Part shown: positions 1 to 4,989 of the stretch, one piece after another | Position numbering within the stretch: position 1 is the first letter of the stretch | Layout of the letters: each line of letters starts with the position of its first letter | Source: Desulfovibrio desulfuricans | GTDB taxonomy: Bacteria > Desulfobacterota > Desulfovibrionia > Desulfovibrionales > Desulfovibrionaceae | Length of the DNA stretch: 5,800 nucleotides | Assembly (NCBI GenBank): GCA_003251995.1 | Contig: QKDT01000231.1 | Span: 1 to 5,800 of the forward strand | Direction of reading: 5' to 3' | The notes under the pieces: generated by a model | Seen by the model: only the letters and a program-made list of their open reading frames with translations | The model's database searches: none | What the model was told of the DNA's origin: nothing | Made by a program: the position numbers and the translations under genes

Positions 1-99
1 AATAGCCGGTTCTTTCCAGCTGCCCTTTCATTCTGAGTTTGTCCACACCACACGCATCTTGAGCGCCGGGATCTTTTGCGCGCTATTTTCTCACACCTA

Positions 100-116
100 T
101 TCGGCGCATTGCCGAA
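100..116. repeat. Short inverted repeat in the upstream leader
   Basis: TTCGGC (100-105) and GCCGAA (111-116) form a perfect 6-bp inverted repeat around a 5-base spacer. No T-run follows, so it does not look like the terminator of an upstream gene. It could be an operator or a small hairpin, but 6 bp can arise by chance. An 8-bp palindrome, GTGTACAC, lies just downstream at 127-134. Confidence 0.3.
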
Positions 117-144
117 ATCTCTTGTCGTGTACACATCCCGCTGT

Positions 145-196
145 GTTATCTATGCCTGCGTCTTTTGTGACCGGGGGTATGGACGGCACAGATAAC
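145..196. repeat. 12-bp inverted repeat before the first gene
   Basis: GTTATCTATGCC (145-156) pairs with GGCACAGATAAC (185-196) at 11 of 12 positions, the single mismatch being A152 against C189, with 28 bases between the arms. The right arm ends 8 bases before the GGAG ribosome site of the binding-protein gene. It could be a two-half-site operator or a leader hairpin controlling the whole cluster. I see no cobalamin-riboswitch box in the leader. No convincing sigma-70 promoter pair stands out: TTGTCG (122-127) is a weak -35 candidate without a good -10. Confidence 0.4.
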
Positions 197-214
197 CAGT
201 AAAAGGAGCCTTAG

Positions 215-1264
215 ATGCGTGTAGCGTACAGAATCTTTATTGCAGCAATCATTTCTTTGATCTCGATTGCATCTCTTACAGAAACAACACAAGCTGCGGA
301 CAAACTTAAGATCAGACTGGCAGCTCAGGCAACGTCTGGTCAGGTTTTTCAATATATGGCCAAGCAAAAAGGCTATCTTGATGAAGAAGCCATAGATATC
401 GAAATGGTCTACATCAACAACGGAACAGACGCATTTTCTGCGCTCAGCTCCGGCAAGGTTGATGTGCTTTCCACATACGGCACCGGCGGCCCCCTCATTC
501 AGATCGCCAACGGGCAAAAGTTCACCATTTTTGGCGGCTACATGATCATTGGCGCTACGCCCGTGTTTGCCAGGCCAGAAACGGAATATAAGGGCGTTGA
601 GTCGCTCATCGGCAAAAAAATTGCCATCATGCGCGGCGGCACGCCTGATATCGTTCTTAAAGGCATTCTCCATGATGCCGGGTACGACATCAACAAGGAC
701 GTGACCTTTGTAGAGATCAAACGGAACCAGGATGTGATGGAAGCTGTGCGCAGCGGTCAGTGCGATTTTGGCTCGGTTTCCACAGGTTTTGAACCTCAGA
801 TCAAAGAATCGGGCATGAAGATTGTTATGTGGCCCGACGAACTCTGGCCCAACCACTCCTGCTGCCGCATGCTTTCCCGCACCGAATGGCAGGCCAATAA
901 TGCGGAAGCCCTCAAGAGGCTCTTTCGCGCATATTTGCGTGCAGAACGCGACATGCAGCAGCCCGAAGGCATGGATATGGTTGTGAAGCTGACCATGAAA
1001 GAACTGGATATGCCCGAAGACCTGGTTAGAAGCTTTGTGCAAAGCCCCCACCTGATTTACGAAACCGACCCCTACAAGAACAAGGTTGTTACCATGTGGG
1101 AAAAAATGCAGGGCTTTGGCTACATCAAAGATCCGGCAATCTCCATTGAAGACCACCTGAACACGTCTATATACAAGTCTGCCCTTGATTCGCTGATTGC
1201 GGAGCATCCCAATGATGCCTTCTACAAAAGCAAACTTGAGATGTTCAATACCTATAATCTGTAG
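215..1264 (+). CDS. ABC importer solute-binding protein, SsuA/NMT1-like
   Basis: This 349-residue secreted protein would capture a small substrate outside the inner membrane and deliver it to the permease. The start is the ATG six bases after a strong GGAG (205-208). Residues 1-27 form a signal peptide: Arg at 2 and 6, a hydrophobic core at about 7-21, and likely cleavage after Thr-Gln-Ala27. The mature part follows the pattern of the NMT1/SsuA/TauA family: 'FQYMAKQKGYLDEE' early on, then 'DAFSALSSGKVDV' and a 'GKKIAI' hinge segment. Length is normal for the family. That family binds sulfonates, nitrate, taurine or thiamine precursors; the ligand here cannot be read. It carries no lipobox cysteine, so a free periplasmic protein in a Gram-negative cell fits best. 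Its position next to methyl-transfer genes suggests a methylated or sulfonated ligand (inference). It ends with TAG and is followed by a strong hairpin. Confidence 0.9.
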   Translation: MRVAYRIFIAAIISLISIASLTETTQAADKLKIRLAAQATSGQVFQYMAKQKGYLDEEAIDIEMVYINNGTDAFSALSSGKVDVLSTYGTGGPLIQIANGQKFTIFGGYMIIGATPVFARPETEYKGVESLIGKKIAIMRGGTPDIVLKGILHDAGYDINKDVTFVEIKRNQDVMEAVRSGQCDFGSVSTGFEPQIKESGMKIVMWPDELWPNHSCCRMLSRTEWQANNAEALKRLFRAYLRAERDMQQPEGMDMVVKLTMKELDMPEDLVRSFVQSPHLIYETDPYKNKVVTMWEKMQGFGYIKDPAISIEDHLNTSIYKSALDSLIAEHPNDAFYKSKLEMFNTYNL

Positions 1265-1271
1265 ATAACAG

Positions 1272-1320
1272 GCATCCCTGCCGCAGATTCTTGCAAAATG
1301 CGGCAGGGATGCTCCTTATT
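1272..1320 (+). terminator. 14-bp hairpin between binding-protein and permease genes
   Basis: GCATCCCTGCCGCA (1272-1285) and TGCGGCAGGGATGC (1299-1312) are perfect reverse complements with a 13-base loop. The structure begins 7 bases after the binding-protein stop. The bases that follow (TCCTTATT) are only moderately T-rich, so this may be a leaky intrinsic terminator or a 3'-end stabiliser. Either would leave more transcript of the binding protein than of the permease, a common arrangement in ABC import operons. Confidence 0.75.
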
Positions 1321-1326
1321 GCATCA

Positions 1327-1336
1327 TTTGCGCAAA
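1327..1336. repeat. 10-bp palindrome in the gap before the permease
   Basis: TTTGCGCAAA is a perfect 10-bp palindrome 15 bases after the hairpin and about 80 bases before the permease start. It could be a regulator half-site pair or chance. The rest of the gap (1337-1407) shows nothing I can name. Confidence 0.25.
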
Positions 1337-1416
1337 CATACATAACCACTGGCAACAAAACTGACTTAGCAGCTGGCAGAGTACTTTACAGAACAGCTTG
1401 CAGCATTGAGGTTAAA

Positions 1417-2175
1417 GTGAAATCACGTTTTAAAAACAGCATTGGCACTATTGCAATCGGTATTTTCTTTATTGTGGTATATTGGTTGCTTACTGACGTT
1501 TTTTCTGTACTCGACCCATTTCTTTTTGCTGGCCCACACAAGGTCGTCCCTGCTTTTATAAAATATTTCGGCAAGCTGATGGATGGCCTGTGGAGTTCAT
1601 TGCTGCTGCTTGTGCCTGCCTATTTTCTTGCCGTGGTTACGGGCATTGGCCTTGGCGTGGTTATTGGGCTTATGCCCACCCTGCGCAAAAATATCACGCC
1701 ACACATTAACGGTTTAAGCGCCATCCCCGTTACGCTTATTACCCCTTTTGCCATCCATCTTTTCACATCATTTTACAGTGCGTCTGTCTTTATCATTTAT
1801 TTGGGCGCGTTCTGGCCCATCTTGGGCACTACAATTTCCGGGGTGGTCACCATAGACAAACGCTACCTAGAAAACGCCGCTACACTTGAAATCACCGGCC
1901 TTGAAAAGATGTTTCGCATCATTTTGCCCGCAGCCGCGCCAACAATTTTTGCCGGATGCTCCATTGCCCTCAAGTTTTCCTTTATCCTGCTCACAGTATC
2001 CGAAATGTTTGGCGCAACATCGGGCATGGGCTACTTTGTTCAGTATTATTCGGACTTTGCACGGTTTGACATGGTGCTGGCTGGATTTGTTTTTATGGCT
2101 GTCATTCTGGTAGCCATCATGGCCATTTTTGACGTTATCAAAAACCGGGCTCTGGCCTGGACGCTCAACAACTGA
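1417..2175 (+). CDS. ABC importer permease, SsuC/TauC-like
   Basis: This 252-residue inner-membrane protein forms the channel for the substrate bound by the upstream protein. I chose GTG at 1417 because GAGG (1408-1411) lies five bases before it and the protein then starts like SsuC/TauC permeases, with a short basic tail and a first membrane helix at about residues 9-29. The frame stays open upstream to a TTG at 1291, but that codon sits beside and inside the hairpin after the binding-protein gene, and the added 42 residues look non-coding. Several more hydrophobic helices follow (roughly 60-85, 100-117, 122-145, 176-197 and 220-243). The cytoplasmic coupling loop is clear at 152-171: 'ENAATLEITG' followed by 'RIILP', matching the EAA motif that docks on the ATPase. 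The stop codon is TGA, overlapping a small hairpin. The family is certain; the substrate is not. Confidence 0.9.
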   Translation: MKSRFKNSIGTIAIGIFFIVVYWLLTDVFSVLDPFLFAGPHKVVPAFIKYFGKLMDGLWSSLLLLVPAYFLAVVTGIGLGVVIGLMPTLRKNITPHINGLSAIPVTLITPFAIHLFTSFYSASVFIIYLGAFWPILGTTISGVVTIDKRYLENAATLEITGLEKMFRIILPAAAPTIFAGCSIALKFSFILLTVSEMFGATSGMGYFVQYYSDFARFDMVLAGFVFMAVILVAIMAIFDVIKNRALAWTLNN

Positions 2176-2193
2176 TGGCGCTGCCATTTTTTT
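2175..2193 (+). terminator. Short hairpin with T7 at the permease end
   Basis: ATGGC (2175-2179) and GCCAT (2183-2187) pair around a 3-base loop, and an unbroken run of seven T's (2187-2193) follows. This has the shape of an intrinsic terminator starting at the permease stop codon, but a 5-bp stem is weak, so partial read-through into MT1 is likely. Confidence 0.45.
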
Positions 2194-2221
2194 ACACATG
2201 GTAACGGCTGCTTTGTATAAT
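2191..2221 (+). promoter_or_regulatory. Putative sigma-70 promoter before MT1
   Basis: TTTACA (2191-2196, five of six to TTGACA) and a perfect TATAAT (2216-2221) are separated by 19 bases, two more than ideal. The predicted start of transcription is near 2228, leaving a very short leader, with the AAGGA ribosome site (2229-2233) almost at the 5' end. The -35 overlaps the T-run of the preceding hairpin. It could drive the MT1-ATPase-corrinoid-MT2 part separately from the binding protein and permease. Confidence 0.4.
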
Positions 2222-2242
2222 CTCCTACAAGGAACAAATAGT

Positions 2243-3340
2243 ATGGATACCATGACCCCTCTTGAAAGAGCTGCTGCTATTGCGCAAGGCAAATCCGCAG
2301 ACAGGCTGCCCTGCAACCCCAACGTAGCCAACGGAGCTGCCAGGGTTTTTGGCTGCAAAATATCCCAGTTCAACACCGACCCCAAGGTTCTTGCCGATGC
2401 GCAGATAGCAACCTTTCGCCGCTTTGGCAGCGATGGTGTGCGCGTGTTCACCGACCTTTTTACCTGGGCAGAAGCCATGGGGGCCAAGGTTACAGCGCCA
2501 GAAGACCACACCGTTGACCTTGCCGAACCCGCGGTAACCACCCTTGCGGGCATTGATACGCTCAGACCAGCCAATCCGTTTAAGGATGGACGCCTGCCCA
2601 TACATTTGCAGGCCATGGATTACCTTACCGATGCCATTGGCAGCGAGGTTGGCTGCGCGGCGGGCATTGTGGGGCCTTTTACCAATGCCTTTTTTCTGTA
2701 CGGTGTGGATGCCACCCTGCGCCTGATACGCAAGAATCCGCAGGCCATGCACAAGCTCTGCGCCATCTCGCTTGAGACCTGCCTTGCCTATGCGGATGCC
2801 GCCATAGACAAAGGGCTTTCGCCCACCATTTCAGAGCCCATGTCTTCCTGCACAGTGGTAAGCCCGGCTTCGTTCAGAGAATTCTCGCTGCCGCCGCTTA
2901 AAAAGCTGGTGGATTTCATCAAGAGCCGGGGCAAAAACCCTGTCATCCACATTTGCGGCGAAACAAGGCATATCTGGAATGATATAGCCGACCTTGGCGT
3001 TGCTGGCTTTAGCGTGGACAACGTGGTGAACCTGAAGCAGTGCTGCGAAACTATCGGCAACAAAACCAAGGTTCTTGGGCATGTGGACCCCGCCAGCGTT
3101 ATGTACGGCGGCACCCCAGCCATGGTGCGCCGCAAAACGCTGGAATGCATTCTGGACGCGCACGATTCGCCCAAGGGCTATGTTGTCATGTCTGGGTGCA
3201 GCCTGCCTGTTGAAACACCCCTCGCCAACATAGACGCCATGATGCAAACCGTGCGCGAGGTCGGCTATCCTGTAAATGAAGAAAAAGTTAAGGAAATGCT
3301 GAAAAACACTCCTGACGACGCTGCGGAAAGCACGTCATAG
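2243..3340 (+). CDS. UroD-family corrinoid methyltransferase MT1 (MtaA/MtbA-like)
   Basis: This 365-residue cytoplasmic enzyme probably moves a methyl group between a corrinoid protein and a small acceptor or donor. The start is ATG 2243, nine bases after AAGGA; the longer open frame from 2129 only runs over the permease gene. It opens with the standard family segment 'TPLERAAAIAQGKSADRLP' (residues 5-23), followed by a TIM-barrel pattern including 'GIVGPFTNAFF' (141-151). The zinc site of the MtaA/MtbA/MtsA group is complete: His236-x-Cys238 in 'HICG' and Cys319 in 'SGCSLPVETPLANI'. True uroporphyrinogen decarboxylases lack this thiol-activating zinc site, so haem synthesis is unlikely. In characterised relatives the zinc activates a thiol such as coenzyme M. 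It lies between the permease and ATPase genes, which ties it to the imported substrate (inference). Whether it is the substrate-side or acceptor-side enzyme is unknown. It ends with TAG. Confidence 0.88.
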   Translation: MDTMTPLERAAAIAQGKSADRLPCNPNVANGAARVFGCKISQFNTDPKVLADAQIATFRRFGSDGVRVFTDLFTWAEAMGAKVTAPEDHTVDLAEPAVTTLAGIDTLRPANPFKDGRLPIHLQAMDYLTDAIGSEVGCAAGIVGPFTNAFFLYGVDATLRLIRKNPQAMHKLCAISLETCLAYADAAIDKGLSPTISEPMSSCTVVSPASFREFSLPPLKKLVDFIKSRGKNPVIHICGETRHIWNDIADLGVAGFSVDNVVNLKQCCETIGNKTKVLGHVDPASVMYGGTPAMVRRKTLECILDAHDSPKGYVVMSGCSLPVETPLANIDAMMQTVREVGYPVNEEKVKEMLKNTPDDAAESTS

Positions 3341-3394
3341 CAGTTAATTTTTTCAGACAACAAGCAATTTTGTGCGCTACGGAGTGTTTTATCA

Positions 3395-4195
3395 GTGCTG
3401 AATGTTATCCTTGATGATGTAACGTTTTCGTATGACAGCAAGCTGGTTCTTGGCGGCGTGAATCTTGATGTGGAAGCAGGTTCGTTTGTTTGTTTGCTTG
3501 GGCAATCCGGCTGCGGCAAAAGCACCCTGCTTCGCCTGTTGGCAGGGCTGGAAAAGCCCGATTCAGGCCGCATCCTTGTGGACGGCGCGCCCATAACCAA
3601 ACCCAGCCTTGAGCGCGGCATGGTTTTTCAGGATCACGGGCTTTTTCCCTGGATGACGGCAGGGGAAAACATAGACATAGCGCTGAAACAGAAATTCTCC
3701 GGCATGTCGGCTGCCGAGCGCCGTCAGGTGGCGATTGAACGCCTGGCGGAGGTTGAACTGGACGCCGCATGTTACGGCAAGTTTCCCAAGGAGCTATCTG
3801 GTGGTATGTGCCAGCGCTGCGGTATTGCCAGGGCTTTTAGCATTGACCCGCCCATTCTGCTGATGGACGAACCCTTTGGCGCGCTAGATGCCGTAACCCG
3901 CGCCCGTTTGCAGGACATGGTGCTGCACTTGTGGCGCAAAAGAGAGCAACAACGCAAAACCATCTTTTTTGTTACGCATGATGTGGATGAAGCCCTGCTG
4001 CTTTCCACAGATATTTTTGTGCTTGGGCAATCCCCCAGCACGGTTATTTACAAGCATTCGTGCGACAGAAACAGAAACGTGGACAGGCAAAAAATGTTCA
4101 GCGATCCCGCAACAATTGACCTGCGCAATAAACTGATCGGCATTATCAACGACGAAATAGCCAGGCTTAAATCTTCAAATGACGGAGAAGAATGA
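3395..4195 (+). CDS. ABC importer ATPase, SsuB/TauB-like
   Basis: This 266-residue protein powers the importer by hydrolysing ATP on the cytoplasmic face of the permease. GTG 3395 is chosen because GGAG (3381-3384) lies ten bases upstream and the product then begins with the usual first strand ('ILDDVTFSY'). All ATPase motifs are intact: Walker A 'GQSGCGKST' (36-44), Q-loop Gln79 in 'VFQDHGLFPW', signature 'LSGGMCQR' (134-141), Walker B 'ILLMDE' (154-159), D-loop 'GALD' (162-165) and the switch His195 in 'VTHD'. The signature carries Met-Cys where most have Gln/Met-Gln, a mild change. The C-terminal tail (about 220-266) is charged and slightly longer than in SsuB. It is split from its partner genes by MT1, which suggests the importer and methyltransferases are inherited as a unit. 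Its TGA stop overlaps the start of the corrinoid gene. Confidence 0.93.
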   Translation: MLNVILDDVTFSYDSKLVLGGVNLDVEAGSFVCLLGQSGCGKSTLLRLLAGLEKPDSGRILVDGAPITKPSLERGMVFQDHGLFPWMTAGENIDIALKQKFSGMSAAERRQVAIERLAEVELDAACYGKFPKELSGGMCQRCGIARAFSIDPPILLMDEPFGALDAVTRARLQDMVLHLWRKREQQRKTIFFVTHDVDEALLLSTDIFVLGQSPSTVIYKHSCDRNRNVDRQKMFSDPATIDLRNKLIGIINDEIARLKSSNDGEE

Positions 4196-4857
4196 TGACT
4201 CACACCGATGCATCCATTCTGGAAGACCTTGCCAAAAGCGTGTTGGATATGGACGAAGACCTTGCCAAAGAATCCGCTCAAAAAGCGCTGGATATGAATC
4301 TTAACCCCTGCACCGCCATATCTGACGGGCTTTGCAAAGGCATGGAAGCCGCCGGGGTAAAGTATGAGGAAGAAGAATACTTTGTGCCTGAGCTGCTCTT
4401 GTGCTCTGACGCAATGTACGCCGGGCTGGACGTTCTTAACCCCCACATCAAGAGGGAAGAACATCGGCGCGGGCGTGCTGTAATCGGCGTTGTGGAGGGC
4501 GACACGCACGATATCGGCAAAAACCTGGTCAAACTGTTCATGGAAACCCACGGTTATGAAATGATTGACCTTGGACGCGATGTGCCCATTGAAACCTTTG
4601 TGGACACAGTGCGGGACAACGACGTGCAGGTTGTGTGCATGTCCACGCTCATGACCACGACCATGCCCGGCATGAAGCGCGTCATCGAGCGCCTGAAAGA
4701 AGAAGGCCTGCGCGACAAGGTCAAGGTGCTAATCGGCGGTGCGCCCATTTCGCACGCTTTTGCCGCCAAAATCGGCGCGGATGCCTATTGCACCACAGCA
4801 ACGGAAGCCCCGGTCACGGCAACCACCCTGCTTGGTCAGCAAGCGGCTGCGGTGTAG
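4192..4857 (+). CDS. Corrinoid (B12-binding) methyl-carrier protein, MtbC/MttC-like
   Basis: This 221-residue cytoplasmic protein carries the methyl group on the cobalt of a bound corrinoid, between a substrate-side and an acceptor-side methyltransferase. Residues 1 to about 90 are the helical cap domain of the MtbC/MttC/MetH type, including 'YFVPELLLCSDAM' (63-75). From about 95 comes the Rossmann-like B12 domain with the base-off/His-on motif Asp104-x-His106-x-x-Gly109 ('GDTHDIGKN'; His106 is the lower cobalt ligand), then Ser151-x-Leu153 and Gly182-Gly183, all expected to line the corrinoid tail. ATG 4192 overlaps the ATPase stop (ATGA); the adjacent ATG 4195 lies seven bases from GGAG (4184-4187) and may be the real start, so translation is probably coupled. 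The C-terminus becomes Gln/Ala-rich ('GQQAAAV') just before a TAG that is in frame with the next gene. Without a RamA-type activator in view, reactivation must be encoded elsewhere. Confidence 0.95.
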   Translation: MMTHTDASILEDLAKSVLDMDEDLAKESAQKALDMNLNPCTAISDGLCKGMEAAGVKYEEEEYFVPELLLCSDAMYAGLDVLNPHIKREEHRRGRAVIGVVEGDTHDIGKNLVKLFMETHGYEMIDLGRDVPIETFVDTVRDNDVQVVCMSTLMTTTMPGMKRVIERLKEEGLRDKVKVLIGGAPISHAFAAKIGADAYCTTATEAPVTATTLLGQQAAAV

Positions 4858-4989
4858 CGCGTTATGGAACAGCAGGCAGCTAAGCAACAGGCACAAGCAG
4901 CAGAGCAAACAGTGGTGGATCAGCGAGCGGTGAAACAACAGGCCCCCGGGCAAGACAAAGCCAGTCAGGGGCAGGCAGCACAGAGCCAA
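4837..4989 (+). other. Gln/Ala-rich linker-like coding stretch interrupted by TAG
   Basis: The last six codons of the corrinoid gene (QQAAAV) and the first 42 codons of MT2 share one reading frame and one composition. MT2 residues 1-42 hold 14 Gln and 10 Ala, with repeats such as 'QQAAKQQAQAAEQ' and 'AVKQQAPGQ'. Between them are only TAG (4855-4857), CGC and GTT. Such low-complexity sequence is typical of flexible interdomain linkers and is not part of either family's fold. Confidence 0.7.

Noticed and set aside
2..202. Open + strand frame of 66 codons from the window start to a TAA at 200-202, possibly the tail of an upstream gene
   Set aside because: The translation has no recognisable motif, the region is rich in inverted repeats, and it would end only a few bases before the binding-protein ribosome site. 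Too short to decide.
1..214. Cobalamin riboswitch in front of the cluster
   Set aside because: The leader lacks the B12-box-like core and the conserved partner stems, and is probably too short.
146..1207. Long open frame (353 codons) on the minus strand opposite the binding-protein gene
   Set aside because: It mirrors a gene with signal peptide, ribosome site and clear family pattern; the translation is His/Phe/Cys-rich and resembles no family. It is a codon-usage shadow.
1291..1416. N-terminal 42-residue extension of the permease from TTG 1291
   Set aside because: The TTG lies in the loop of the 14-bp hairpin, has no ribosome site, and GTG 1417 has GAGG at ideal spacing and gives the normal family N-terminus.
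1867..2616. Minus-strand open frame of 249 codons across the permease/MT1 junction
   Set aside because: It runs opposite two well-supported genes and the intergenic terminator/promoter region, with no recognisable domain.
2243..3340. MT1 as a true uroporphyrinogen decarboxylase (HemE)
   Set aside because: It has the His-x-Cys...Cys zinc site of methyltransferases and sits beside a corrinoid protein; no other haem gene is present.
3313..3353. TGACG/CGTCA stem at the MT1 end followed by T6 as a terminator
   Set aside because: The stem is short with bulges and the T-run starts about 10 bases after it, so the geometry is poor.
3338..3397. MT1 and the ATPase are in the same frame with only the TAG between them (read-through fusion)
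   Set aside because: The ATPase has its own GGAG and a normal family start, the intervening 18 codons look non-coding, and such a fusion has no known precedent. Probably chance.
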